A program made the translations under genes and the position numbers. From Nicotiana tabacum (lineage: Eukaryota; Streptophyta; Magnoliopsida; Solanales; Solanaceae): 64,000 nucleotides of DNA. Position 1 is the first letter of the stretch, and each line of letters opens with the position of its first letter. The notes beneath the pieces were generated by a model. It was not told where the DNA came from. It made no database searches and worked only from the letters and a program-made list of their open reading frames with translations. The stretch is taken from assembly GCF_000715075.1 (NCBI RefSeq), contig NC_134082.1, positions 210,251,948 to 210,315,947 on the forward strand, in the 5' to 3' direction. Of this stretch, positions 44,325 to 56,812 are shown piece after piece.

Positions 44325-44790
44325 TCACAGTTCTTGGGTTAAAATAGCACGATTTAGCCAGTTTTCGGACCGGTAATTCAAAAATAGCTAGCGTTTGCCA
44401 AGTCATTGAAAAATAGCCACTATTTTGACGCAACAGAGATCGGTTCAGCATAATATACTGAAATTCGGTGCACCTGTGTATGAACTTCAAGCATATTATG
44501 CTGGACCGGTATACTTTGCTGGCTCCAGTATAATATACTGAAGACTGGAGCACCGGCGCTCCAAACTCCAGTATATTATGCTAGACCGGTATATTATATT
44601 AGAACTCCAGTATATTAGACTATAGTTCCAGTATATTATGCTGGAGTATTTTTCCGGATTTTAAACAGTGTTTTCGTTCAGATTTATCTTTACATAAAAA
44701 GTGATTAAATTTCGATTACTTTTGAAACTGTGACTATTTTTGAATGACCACTTGTAAATCTTGCTATTTTTGAATTTCTCCCGTTCTCAG
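44325..44790. repeat. Solanaceae-type dispersed non-coding repeat with CCAGTATATTATGCTGG palindromes
   Basis: Contains AAAAATAGCCACTATTTT, ACCGGTATA and several near copies of CCAGTATATTATGCTGGA in both orientations. The flanks carry related GATTTAGCCAGTTTTC and CTTGCTATTTTTGAATTTC segments. I recognise the wording as a frequent repeat in tobacco and tomato non-coding DNA. I cannot assign a superfamily. Confidence 0.6.
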
Positions 44791-45073
44791 GTGAACAAGA
44801 AATGCTTTTCTATAGTCTAAAGCCGAAAAGCCCCTTCTTTCAATGAGGATGCCAATATAAACACACTTGTTCCCAATTTTCTATCAACCAATGCATATCA
44901 ATAATTTCTCTTAACAACTTGTAGAGTCTAGAGAAGTCTTGCTATAATAGAACAATAATACATCAATGATGAATAAGCACAAGCACTTCACAGCCTGGGA
45001 TAATAATTAAGTTTCTCTCTTGTGGCTACAACAGGTCCGTAAAATATGAGGAATCCAAAATTGACAGTCAAGG

Positions 45074-47662
45074 TCACCAAAGGCAGTTCTCAGTCACAGC
45101 CGAAACAATGCCTTTCAAGGTGGGCTGCATAGAAAAAGAGGGCCATGAATCAAAGGGAAGAAACACTTTTATGTGCGAAAGAGAGTAATATATCTTCACG
45201 TTACCAACCAGAGAGTGGTCTCGTAGACCAAGAGACAAGACCAAAGACCTAGAAGAACCTGCGCTACTGCAAATTAAGCAAGGTTTGGAACAGTAAAGAG
45301 AAATCAATCTCTCATTCAGGGCATCATTCTTCACAAAGAGCGGAAATCAAAAACTTTATTTACCACACATACCTTATGTGTTCAATAATCTGCCGAGCAC
45401 ATGCAACTAGCATGGACTGCAGAGCAAAATACAGTTTATAAAGTTGATAACCATACATGAGAGGACATGAAATTGTTGCAATATATTCTAAATTACCTCA
45501 TCACGTTTACCCAGTAATACAGAAACACTAAAGGTTGGATGGATCAACACCCCTTCCTCCTTCCTGCACAGCAAAACTACATACCTTACATCTGTTGTAT
45601 GGAAAAACTCTTTTCAACTGAGTGACGAGATCAATAATGAAAACAACTCAAATATGCAGCTACAAGATCTCAAGAGTCATTCCCATTACAGCAATAGGAA
45701 GAACAAGTGAAACTCCAAAGCAAATATGACTTAATAGGACCCCAAAAGATACAATGATTTCAAATAGCACAGATCACAAAAGAGTATCGACAGGCTTCAA
45801 TTAAAAAGTTGATTTCCTGCCCAAACCAAATATGTGTTTATCAAAAGAAATCTGAAAAATGGAAATTTCTAAGCAAGAACAGTTCCGAAAAAGATGCAGA
45901 CCTGGCATGCAGAATTGTACCCATACTTCCTATTTGAGTAGCTATAACCTGAAAACAACAATAAACGTTCGGAAATGCTCTCACGTGACTACAACTTCAT
46001 AACTAAATCAGGTGTTCCCCACTCACCAGAAAATGGTCATCATACGCACAGATGACTATATCTGTTTTATTTCCCTGCATACACGAGAGGTTTGTAAGAT
46101 AAACACTAGAAACATTTTCCAACCACAGCTGCATTTCAACTGAATTAATTTTTTTTCTCCGCCAAAAGCAAACTTGAAGGATGTTTCTTCGTCTCCCTAA
46201 ACCTAATGTGTTTCTTATTTTGCCTCCAAAGTACAGATTTCCAGAAATATCTCCATACAATCCAACTATGTTCATTTTAGAACAAAAGCATTATGCTCTA
46301 CTCTTGAATAGTGAATACACAGAATATACTCCTCAGCTCTTTCTCTGACAAATTTTGGAACCAGAAGTAACAGAATCAATCAAAAGCAAGCTTCATACTA
46401 GTTTTAGTAAAATAACAAACAAACACACACAAATCCGCAAACACATCTTTGATACATGCGAACAAAAGTTGAGTGCAAGGGAAATGGAAGAGAAGAGAGA
46501 ACAATATCTTTTTTACTTTGATATGGAAACGAGAGAAGCTAGTTAATCCATGACCTAAATGAAAAGGAATTATCTTTAGAAAGGATTATAGTTTAAATGA
46601 CAAAATTTTCCAAATTAGCAAACACATAAGCCGATAAATAGCTGAACCCAACTTGCTGGGGATAGAGGCATAGTTATTGTTATCTTGTACACACCAATTA
46701 GGGGTGACAAAATGGTTAAAACAAAACAGTTAACCACCCATATTATCCGCTAAAAATGGGTTGAATAATGAACTATTTAAAAACGGGTCAAATATGGATA
46801 AAAACCATATTATCCATTTAGAAAATGGATAACCAATGAGTCTAACTTTTACATTTGTAAAGCCTCAAATTGGGGGTTCCTCAAGTTAAGAAGACTAAGA
46901 ATTCTCCCAAAAGTGATCATATGCAAGAAGTCATGGATAATATGGTTCCATATTATCCGCCGGTTAATCTGTTTTTTATCCGTATTAAATATGGGTCAGG
47001 TCGGATAATTTATCCGTTTTGTCATAACCCGTTTTGACCCGAACCATATCCGACCCGACCCGCCCGTTTGCCACTCCTAATACCAATAAACAACAGTTAG
47101 GACATTCTTCAGCTTCACATGTAATGTACTGTCAAGTATAGCGTATGTACATAAACCCCATACCACTGAAAATATTGTCCACCAAAACTTTTAGTTTTCC
47201 CTTTCCAACTAAATGAGTTGCAAACTGACAAAGTCACAAAATTTTCCTTTCTTCTTTCTCCTTTATGTCTTCCCTTACCTATATCTCATTCTCATGTTCA
47301 AAGGAAGGATTTCTATTTGTGCTTTTCTCTTTTCCTGTTTCCTCTGGTTGTATTTTACCATTTTTTTCAAATGTGGAGGCATATATCAACCAATCAACTC
47401 TGTCATCATTCAGAACTAGTTCGTGTTGTCCATAATATGATCCTTTTTTTGAACTTTTGACTTGACATTCATTTGAATAGCTTAATCACAAAGGAAATTT
47501 TCCAAAAAAAGAAAGAAAAAGCGGTCTATTCTGAGAAAGGCAACAAAGATAATTACAAAAATTGCAAGGGATAGTACAAATATTCCAATGTAAAAGGGGT
47601 AAAATGTCGAGACATGCCTTAATATCAAGTGCAAGCTTCTTGTGCTGGACCGGTATGTCCAT
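45074..47662 (-). CDS. Proteasome assembly chaperone 3-like protein (PAC3/PBAC3)
   Basis: Minus-strand exons with matching phases: 47662-47618 (MDIPVQHKKLALDIK), 46074-46027 (GNKTDIVICAYDDHFL), 45948-45902 (VIATQIGSMGTILHAR), 45563-45497 (KEEGVLIHPTFSVSVLLGKR), 45416-45373 (SMLVACARQIIEHI), 45266-45209 (SSAGSSRSLVLSLGLRDHSL), 45124-45074 (PTLKGIVSAVTENCLW, TGA). This gives 119 codons. One phase-0 segment of about 15-18 residues expected between the first two exons was not found. The first donor is GC (AAG/GCATGT), not GT. The wording matches plant PAC3-like proteins (Arabidopsis homologue probably At5g14710, from memory), which help assemble the 20S proteasome alpha ring in cytosol/nucleus. 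A 5' UTR exon ending at 47811 splices to 47678. It converges on the kinase gene. Confidence 0.8.
46688..47083. mobile_element. MITE with TAGGGGTGACAAA-type termini in a PAC3 intron
   Basis: Left end TTAGGGGTGACAAAATGG, right end (reversed) TTAGGAGTGGCAAACGGGCGG. The interior repeats ATCCGTTTT / AAATGGATAA and TATTATCC motifs. About 395 bp, no coding. The termini suggest a hAT-like family; no clear target duplication was seen. Confidence 0.65.
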
Positions 47663-47677
47663 AGCTTCCTCTACTAT

Positions 47678-47990
47678 TCTACCTTACAAAAGAAAAACAA
47701 ATTACTTACAATTTACAATTTAAAATCGAAACACAATTCTATTGCATTTTTCTAATTCAAAAACAATGCTTGGCCGTTGCAAGAAAAAATTGAAGAAAGC
47801 AAAAAAATACCTGGAGAAATTGAGCTTTAAGCAGAAACTGGAGGTCGCAAGTAAAAAAGAGCTCTGAGCTTGGCCGTTGGCGTGTTCTCGAAGAAGAGAA
47901 GGAAGTAGTTGGGCCTTGCACCGGTTTGGGAACCGGGGCCAGGGCCTAGATTTATGGAAGCCCAATGTTACTGGCCCATCTGGGATTGGC
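47678..47990 (-). promoter_or_regulatory. PAC3-like 5' leader with intron, and proximal promoter
   Basis: Minus strand: exon-like sequence ending CAATTTCTCCAG at 47811 with donor GTATTTTT, and acceptor GGTAG at 47679 before AATAGTAGAGGAAGCT-ATG. The transcription start is probably upstream of about 47900. A MULE-like insertion begins at 48017, so the promoter is short or includes that element. Confidence 0.5.
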
Positions 47991-48016
47991 AGGATTATTT
48001 GCACCCTATAGCCTCT

Positions 48017-49257
48017 TAGAGATTTTTACCTAGCTATACTATAATAAAAATATATTTACTACTTTTGTTGAGGTTTCTTGTTAATTACTTTATATACCTA
48101 TATTTACTAGTTTTATACAAAATCATAAAAAAAAGGAAATGCAACGTACCTTAAATATAGCGTATCAGTTACACATAATCCCCATACATTTAAGATTCTC
48201 TTCCTTTTCCAAAGGATTACAAAAACATCTTCTCTCTTTCTTTAACAATTACCCAAATTTGTACTTACTCACCGTAAGAATTCTCCCTTACCCACTGATG
48301 CCCAAAATCTTTCTAACCCAAAAATCTCGCTTACTCACTCCTCTTCTAAAGATTTTGATATCCGATTTCTCTCTTTCAATCATCCACTGTTATCTCCCAA
48401 AAATTGCAGATTCTTTCTTCTTCCAACGCATTTGATATCCGATTTCTCTCTTTCAATCATCCAAAATCTCAATATAGAAGAAATTCAAAATCTTGCTCTA
48501 CAATCAAGTTGTGGGTAAGTTGTGGATACAATATTAATACAATTATAATACTATTATATTAAATTTTTAGTGTAGAGTTATGATTGAAACTTGAGGAAAA
48601 TGAAGATCATAATTGTATTACAATTTTTCAGAAATGTATCGCAATTGTATTATAATAGTACATGTATCATAATTCTTGCAGGAATTGTATTACAAATGTA
48701 TGATAATTATTATTCATTATCTATTATTACGAGCAGTTGTAAATTCATGACGAATTTCACAATTTGTATCACAAATATGATAATTGTATATTAATTTATT
48801 AGTATTGTATCATGTATTATTTTGGATATTAATGTACTAGATACAAGTTAGATACAATTGTGATACAAGTATGATACAAGTATGATACATTTGTGTTTTA
48901 GGCATTGATGTATCTGATATAATTCAACTACAATTATGATACAGTTATCATACAATTTATGAATATTTTTTAATAATATAAAGCTATAGGCAATGGTGAA
49001 GAGAGAAGATGAAGATTCTGGACGTAGATTAAGGGATTTTGATTTTAAAAAAAAAGGAGAGAGAAGAGGAGAAGGGAAAAAAGAGAGGAAATGATGTAAT
49101 TGAATCCCTTAATTGAAGACATTAATAATGGGATGGGAGCCTTTAAGAAGCAATATATACAAGTTGTAAGAAAAACCTAAATATTTATTAAAAACTGCAA
49201 AATATAGAGAACATAGGTAAATAAATTTCTAATATAATATAACTAGGTAAAAATCTC
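48017..49257. mobile_element. MULE-like non-autonomous transposon upstream of PAC3
   Basis: Inverted ends GAGATTTTTACCTAG(C/T)TATA (left from 48019; right read inwards from 49257) extending about 30 bp. They are flanked by the direct repeat TAGCCTCT (48009-48016 and 49258-49265). About 1.24 kb. The interior holds a 31-bp direct repeat (TGATATCCGATTTCTCTCTT..., 48356 and 48432) and many TGTATCA/TGATACA words. No transposase. Long TIR plus an 8-9 bp duplication favours Mutator-like over hAT. Confidence 0.8.
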
Positions 49258-49265
49258 TAGCCTCT

Positions 49266-51986
49266 CTGAGGTCTAAATTCTATCTTCATTTGCCTGGTGA
49301 GTTAAATTTCGTTTTTAATTTTTTTCTTTCACAGACGAATTTATTCCATGAATTAATAGGGGATTAAAGTTGAATAGTCGCCTGAAGAAGGCCATTTGTG
49401 CAAATTCCCGAATGCGTAGATGGGAATGCCCAAGTGAGGTGGTGGTGGGGGGGGGGGGTAAACTTCACAAATAATTATTTTTCATCCCCTTTAACTGAAA
49501 AATTAGTATTAGTACCTGCATGATGTGCGAATAATATTATGATTATGCTATATTCTATAAATTAAAAATAATAAATTATATGAATAACTATTGGCATAAA
49601 CTTAATCTCATATATAGTCGATGATACAAACAAATAAAAATACAATATGATTCAAAAATAAATACTCCTTTCCTTTCAATTTACATAAAGTATTTTCTTG
49701 TTAGTCTATTCCAAAAGAATGACACATTTAACTTTAAATTTTTCTTTTTACTCATTTTACCCGTAATGAGAAGCTCTTACACTCATACAACTATCACTGC
49801 TCCACAAAGCTTTTAGGACCACAAGTTTCAAAAGTTTTCTTTTTAGTTTTTAAACTTCATGACAAGTCAAACAACAACAACTACCCAGTGAGATCCCACC
49901 AGTGGGGTATATGGAGGGCAATGTGTATGCAGACCTTACCCCTACTCCGGAGGAGTAGAGGCTATTTCCGATAGACCCTCGGCACAAGAAGAAGGAAAGA
50001 GACAGTGTATCAGTAACAGCTAAATTCAAACTATCTCATCAAAATTAAAACCGAGTGAAATAATGCTAAATAGAGTAATAACTAATAAAAATACATTTAG
50101 TAATATCTTAATTTAAATTATAAAAATATATTATATTATTATCTCAACATAATAATTTCTCACATCAACATGAACTTCTACCAACCTAAAATTTCAAAAC
50201 GATAAATTAATATAACACACATGATGATTTATTGACAACCAATATATTCTAACTTTTGGGAGTTACCAATATATAAAACATTTGGATCGTAATTTGCTCA
50301 ACAATTTTAATATCACCTCAATTTTAACCACACAATTAAAGCCACTTTTTTAAAACAATTTAAATGATACTTTTGGGATATAGTTAACATTAGTATATTA
50401 TAATTAAATAAATGTTAAACTATTTTAAATATATTGTACTTCTTAAAATGAATTTTACCTTATGTTTTTTGTAATTCACTTTATTTTGTGTAAATATTAA
50501 TCCCAAATAGTGCAATTATATTTCTGTATATGTTTACCCTATCTAAATCTATTTTATTCTAATTGACAAATATATACCGACCCCATCGGTTGCTCAATCA
50601 ATTGGCTCATACACTTTGAGAGACATAAATATCAACAATGGGCTAAAAAGTCATAGTCCATACCTGAGCCATTAGAGAAGAATCCATCCTCCCTTCTTAT
50701 CTAATATAGCATGGCAACTGCTAGCACTAATAGAAAAATAAAATATATATATAAAGTGTATGTATTGCTTCCAAACAACTGATATATAAAATAAATTATA
50801 AAATGTTGGATAATTAATTTTACCGTAAGGCAACATAATTGAGATTTAGTTCAGCCGATGTCTGAGTTGCTTCGTAGTTTAAAACATTATCCCTACAAAA
50901 ATGTATGTCATCAATTCCTCTATTCTTGTGTAAAATTATGATTGATTAACTCCCTTCCAACATTATTGGAGTTGCTTTAATATTGATCGAATCGTACTGC
51001 ATTTACGGGACGATTCTCTTTTTGAGAGTCATTTTAAAAGTATTCGAATCCAAACTATATACATCACACATCTTGATTCTCAAAACTAAAATGCTAATTG
51101 AGCAAGAGATATAGATTTATTTTTAAATTAATTCAAAATATCAATTTACTCACATTATCTTTATACCTCCTCTTTCTATATTATTCCCTCTACTATGAAA
51201 TTTTATATAATTATTTCATTTATATGGAAGTTTGACATTAAATTTCCATTAAAATTAACTATATAAGAATTTAAATTATATTTAAATATTTTTAATTTAT
51301 TTCTTGGAATTATTACAAATGTCTGTATGTTTTTAGTTTTATCTATTATAAAGGTTTTAAATACGTGTATCTTATTCATATAATATGAATTATCTCATTA
51401 TTATTTTAGAAACGTTCTCTTCTCAAAGATCAAATAAATCTTATCATTCTATATATATATTTGCTACTGAGATTATTACTTATTTACGTATTTTTTTTTC
51501 TTTTTTGATTCCTTGTTCATGTTATTGCATTACCCATAACTTAGAGTTATTCATATCATTGACCACAACTCCCGTTAGTAGATGAATCTAGTTTTTCTTT
51601 TTTCTTGTAAAAAAAATTATATTCACTATTTTTTATTCTACTGCTGAAACTAATATTTAAATTTATCAATAATATTTTTGAGTATCATTTATTTATTATC
51701 TTTATTTTATATTTTAGCTGAATGGAGTATTGGTACTCGTAGTATGTGTTGATAATACCTCCATATTTATCTTTGTAATGAGTTAAGATAAGGGTGTTAT
51801 TTTTATCTTTCAGCTCAATATTTTCTTATGGTCAAAAAATTATTAGTTAAGATAGAGTATTTGGTTATATCGTTATAAGACTATTATTTTTTCTTTCCTT
51901 TCAGATTCAAAATAATTTTATTTACTACTTTTCCATTTAAATTAAAAAAATTATCTTTTAATTTTAAATTAGATTAAATATTATTA
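49266..51986. other. AT-rich intergenic region
   Basis: About 2.7 kb with no supported gene. It contains a G run (49447-49458) and a SINE-like repeat (49865-50010). Short open frames are AT-rich and unlike plant exons. Confidence 0.55.
49865..50010. mobile_element. Solanaceae SINE-like dispersed repeat fragment
   Basis: CAACAACAACTACCCAGTGA, then GTATGCAGACCTTACCCCTA and TATTTCCGATAGACCCTCGG. I recognise this wording as a short dispersed repeat that is very frequent in Solanaceae intergenic DNA. Boundaries are approximate; class from memory. Confidence 0.55.
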
Positions 51987-54839
51987 TGTGACGACCCGAC
52001 CAGTCGTCTCATGAGTGACCGCTCCGTTTTCCCATTTCTGCTTCTTTCTGCTTTGTTATCTGTGTTTTATGGTATCGGGTTGGTCGGATTGAGTCCGGAA
52101 GGAGTCTGGTGAAGCTTGAGACACTTAGTCTCTTTTAAGAAGGTTTAAGTTGGAAAAGTCAATTGGATGTTGACTTTTGTGTTAAAGGGCTCGGATATGA
52201 GTTCCAATGGTTTGGTTAGCTTCGGGAGGTTATTTATGACTTAGGAGTGTGATCGGAATGGGTTTTGGAGGTCCAGAGTAGAATTAGGCTTGAATTGGCG
52301 AAGTTGATATTTTGGTGATTTCCGGTTGATAGGTGAGATTTTGATATTAGGGTCGGAATGGAATTCCGAGAGTTTTAGTAGCTTCGTTGTGTCATTCGGG
52401 ATGTGTGTGTAAAATTTCAGGTTATTCGGACGTGTTTTGGTTGGATTTTTGATCAAAAGCGTATTTCGGAAGATTTTAGAAACTTAGGCTTGAATCCGAT
52501 GTATTTTGGGTGATTTGATGTTATTTGAGGTATTTTGAGGGTTTGAACAAGTTTGAATAAGGTTTTAAGATGTGTTGGTGCCTTTGGTTGAGGTCCCGGG
52601 GGCCTTGGGTGAGTTTCGGGTGGTCAATCGGACCATTTCTAAGTTGGAAAAATTGCAGAAGTTCAGGTTCAGCTGTTGCAGGGTTTTGCCTTTCGCGATC
52701 GCGGGGGAAGTCCTGCGATCGCATAGAAGGATTTGAGGAAGTGGCCCAGTTGCTCTTCACATTGGCAGAGCTGGGTTTGCGATCATATTGTTTGGGGTGA
52801 GTGTGTATCGCGAACGCGTGTAAGGGGTCGCGATCGCGATGAAGAAAATAAGGTCTGGGCAGAATGTTTCTAAAGTCGTCTTGTTCGCGAATGTGGGTCT
52901 ATTTTCACCCATAGTTGCTCATTTTGAGAGATTTTTGAAGGAGGTTGAAGAGGGATTAAGGGGGAAACGATTGGAGGTAAGAATTTCGGACCTAAAACTT
53001 GATTCTATTGTGAAATCTACCTAGAAAATCATGGAACCTAAGCTAAAAATGGAAGAACTAGGGCTTGGAATTTTGGACTTTTGAATTGGGATTTGAAGGA
53101 CCATTTGGGATCGGATTTGAGAACTTTTGATATGTATGAACTCGTGGGGAGATAACGCATCTAATGATGTAAAAATTTCTGAGTTTCGAGAAGTGGGTCC
53201 GGGGCTCAGGTTTTGCTAATTTCGGGATTTTTGGTATTTTTCAATTGTTTTCACTTGGGCTTTGTTCCCTTAGCATATTGTGACGTATTCATTCTGATTT
53301 TGGATAGATTCGACGCGAGTGGAGGCCAATTCGAAAGGCAAAGACATCGTGGAGTAGTATTTTTACCGGTTTGAGGTAAGTAACTATTGTAAATCTGGAT
53401 CTGAGGGTACAAAACCCCGGCATTTGACTTGATTTGATAAAAACAGTGACGCACATGCTAGGTGACGAGCGTGTGAGCGTGCACTGGTAGGGATTGTGAC
53501 TTGATCTGTCCCGTAGCTACTATTAAGCCGCGTAATTGATTTGGAAATCTATATTATTCTATGTTTAAGTCATTTATACTGTATTATGGGTTGTATGTCA
53601 TGTTTGGGGTCTTGTGCCGATCTGTAGAAACCCTTAGGGGCACTTTGACTGTTTTTCTCACTTTACTTGTTTAAAGCATAGCCTCAGTCATATTTTTACC
53701 TGTCAAATGTTTAAAACTGGTTTTATCATTCTACTCCTATTGTGAGGGCTGTGTGGGCTGAGTTCCCTAAATTATATTGTTATGCCCGAGAGGCGGTGAG
53801 GTTAATGACTGAGAGAGGTCGAGAACCTAGTTGTGAGGATATTTATATATATATGAGTTATGGATCGGGCTGCATGCCGCAGTGATGCTTAAATAGATCG
53901 GGCTGCATGCCACAGTGATATATATAATGGATTGGCTTGCACACTGCAACGATATGACACTTGGGCTGTAGGAGCCTCTCCGGAGTCTGCACACCCTCAG
54001 TGAGCGTAGTCGACTATAAATACATGGATCGGGCTGCACGCCACAGTGGTTACTATAATTTCTGTCATTATGAGGTATATATGAGCCGAGTGCTGAAAGT
54101 GAGTACTAAGTGATGAGAGTTGAGTCTCGAGTGACTGAGAGGCTGCCCGAGGGGCCATATTCTGAGTGATTCCTTGCCCGAGAGGCCGTGTAATTCTGTT
54201 TTCACTGTTTTCACTATTCTTTTTAACTAAGCCTCTGTTAGAAATACTGCTAAGTATATGATTTCAAGTTTTAAATTGAAAGTGTGGATTTTATGACGAA
54301 ACTAGTTTTAAACTGTAAAGTTGAGCTATTATCCTGTTGCTATTTTCAGTTATATGTTTTAACTGCTCGTCACTATCTTCAGTTTTTATTTACTTTAGTT
54401 ACTTACTGAATTGGCATACTCACGTTACTCCCTGCACCATGTGTGCAGATCCAGGAGCCCGTGTGGCCGAGTGAGCATTCTTCAGCTGGTTCAGCTTCTG
54501 TTGGGGGATTCCGTGGTAGCTGCATGGCATTTGCAGCCTTGATTTCTCCCCTCTATCTTATTATTTTCTGCCTTTCTAGACTATCTATGTAGTAGGTTGT
54601 TCAAACTTGTAATTAGAGGCTTTAGACTCGTGACACCAGATGGTTGAGGCTGTGTAGTAATTGCTATGTTGACATACCACATATTTATGTCATTTTAATA
54701 CTTATAATGAATTCAGCATTTAAAACTTACGTTAGAAAAATGGCTTAAAGTTATTAGAAAAAGGGTTGTGATTATGGGTTTGACGGCTTGCCTAGTACTT
54801 TGATAGGCACCATCACGACCGGTATTTGGGGTCGTGACA
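51987..54839 (+). repeat. 5' LTR of the Del/Tekay-like element
   Basis: TGTGACGACCCG...GGGGTCGTGACA, about 2853 bp. The ends are set by the TG...CA fit and the PBS 3 bases downstream. It includes a short internal repeat of ATCGGGCTGCATGCC(G/A)CAGTG (53865-54050, three to four copies), which explains a minus-strand open frame there. Confidence 0.8.
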
Positions 54840-54842
54840 AGT

Positions 54843-54854
54843 TGATATTAGAGT
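54843..54854 (+). other. Primer binding site, decayed tRNA-iMet type
   Basis: TGATATTAGAGT compared with the usual TGGTATCAGAGC; three transitions, all fitting C-to-T or G-to-A decay. Confidence 0.75.
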
Positions 54855-55040
54855 CTAGGTTACATAGGTCTCGCGAGTCATGATCTAGTTTAGTAGAGTC
54901 TCGCGGATCGGCACGGAGACGTCTGTATTTATCCTCGAGAGGCTGCAGAACCTTTAGGAAAAACTTCACGTTCTTGAAACTCTTGTCGTGCGAACTTGTT
55001 GGTTTGAGTACTAAACTTCTGTATTTCTATTCTCTCACAG

Positions 55041-56793
55041 ATGGTGAAGACACGAGCTACCGGACGGGGTGGATGACTACCAGTGCCACCAGCTGAGGCC
55101 ACCAGAGGCTGAGGTCACGGTCAAGGCCGTGGCAGGGGCAGAACAGCTAGAGCAGCACCGACAAACCCCACCAGCTACCCCAGTTCCTGATCAGGTCCCA
55201 GTTGCGGACGTTGCAAAAGCACCAGTGCAGGCACCAGTTGTGCCTATCGTGATTCTAGGCCTTCAAGAGGCCTTAGCTTAGATCTTGTCAGTGTGTATCG
55301 GTTTGGCATAGGCAGTTTCAGCTACTACGGCCGCAGCTACTTCCCAGGCCGGGGGAGGCACCCAGACTCCCGTTGCTCGCATACCTGAGCAGGTTGTGCA
55401 GGGATTACAGACACCGGGGGCACCTCCATCCAGCCGGTTGCACCAGCTTAGGAGTTTGTACTACCAGTTATGCTTGATGATGAGCAACGTCGACTTGAGA
55501 GGTTTGATAGGCTCCAGCCTCCGTCATTCAGTGGTGTAGAGGGCAAAGATGCCCAGGATTTTCTAGATAAGTGCCAGCGGATGCTTCAGACAGCAAGGAT
55601 TCTTGAGATTAGTGGTATGGCATTTACTACCTTTCAGTTTTCTGGGGCTGCCTTCACTTGGTGGCAGGCATATGAGAGGCGTAGGCCTGTTGGTGCAGCG
55701 CCCCTTACTTGGCAGCAGTTCTCTGTTCTCTTCCTGGAGAAGTATGTACCGCAGTCGCGCCGAGAGGAGTTGCGCAGGCAGTTTGAGCAGCTACGTTAGG
55801 GGGAGATGCCAGTGGCACAATATGAGATGCGGTTCTCTGAGTTAGCCCGAAATGCAGTTTGGATGGTTCCCATGGACCGAGAGAGGATTAGGAGGTTTGT
55901 TGATGGCATCACATATCAACTTCAGATCCTTATGACTAGAGAGAGGGTGACGGGTGCTACCTTCGAGGAGGTGGTTGACATCGCCCGTGAGATTGAGTCG
56001 GTTCGCCAGCAAAAGCGAGAGGAGAGGGGCCAAGAGGTCTTGGGGATCTGGTAGCTTCAGCAGTGCTCCTTCGAGGGGTCAGTTCCAGCAGGGCATAGGT
56101 CGTTCTTTCAGGCAGACACATTCAGCTCGCCCAGGTTACCATGGAGCATCTTCGGGTCATAGTTATCATGGATCTCAGCAGGGCCAGTCATCACTTAGTG
56201 CCCTTCCAGCTCAAAGCTCGTCTCGTGCTCCATCAGTCCAGGGTTCCTCTATGCCAGGTTCTTCTACTGGTCATTCCAGTGCCAGGGGTTCCATTTAGTA
56301 ACCATCTCCAGCACCGGGGAGTTGTTATGAGTGTAGAGAGTTTGGGCATATGAGGAGGCAGTGCCCCCGTCTTCAGGATAGACAGTCTCAGCAGAGGGTT
56401 CATCCCTCGACTTCTGCTCCAGTTAGTTCACCACCCACACAGCCAGCCAGGGGTCGCCCTAGAGGGGGAAGTCGATCAGGGGGCGGTCAGGCCCGTTTCT
56501 ATGCTATCCCAGGCAGACCAGATGTTATTGCTTCAGATGCTGTTATTACAGGTGTTGTTTCAATCTGTCAGATGCCTCTGTATTATTTAATCCCGGTTCC
56601 ACCTTTTCTTATGTGTCTTCGTATTTCGCTCATTATTTGGGTATGCCCTGGGAGTTTCTTGCTTTATCTATTCATGTATCTACCCGGTGGGCGATACTGT
56701 TGTTGTAGACTGTGTGTATCGGTCATGTGTGGTGACTATTGGGGGTCTAGAGACCCGAGTGGATCTATTGCTATTGAGCATGGTGGATTTTGA
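55041..56793 (+). pseudogene. Del/Tekay-like gag, zinc knuckle and start of protease
   Basis: ATG 55041 opens MVKTRATGRGG and stops after 11 codons. The gag capsid region runs 55470-56030 (LERFDRLQPPSFSGVEGKDA, GAAFTWWQAYERRRP, FLEKYVPQSRREELRRQFEQ), with an in-frame TAG at 55797. A frameshift near 56035 moves to the frame holding the Ser/Gln-rich linker and the zinc knuckle CYECREFGHMRRQC (C-x2-C-x4-H-x4-C, about 56328-56370), with a stop at 56296. Protease begins ARFYAIPGRPDVIASDAVI. After another frame change the active-site region reads FNPGSTFSYVSSYFAH, with Asn where Asp is required. Not functional. Confidence 0.8.
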
Positions 56794-56812
56794 TGTTATT
56801 TTGGCATGGACT

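Larger units (their letters stand above)
51987..56812 (+). mobile_element. Del/Tekay-like Ty3/gypsy retrotransposon, 3'-truncated
   Basis: 5' LTR (51987-54839), tRNA-Met-type PBS, gag, zinc knuckle and the start of protease. The sequence then leaves the element abruptly at about 56812, after the protease segment ending VDFDVILAW. RT, integrase, chromodomain and 3' LTR are missing. The lineage call rests on gag and LTR wording (TGTGACGACCCGACC). Confidence 0.8.

Noticed and set aside
45360..45416. Alternative PAC3 ending by read-through of the EHI exon (EHIRYVW stop)
   Set aside because: Splicing at AAG/GTATGT to two further exons in the right phase gives the family-typical C-terminus SLVLSLGLRDHS...VSAVTENCLW.
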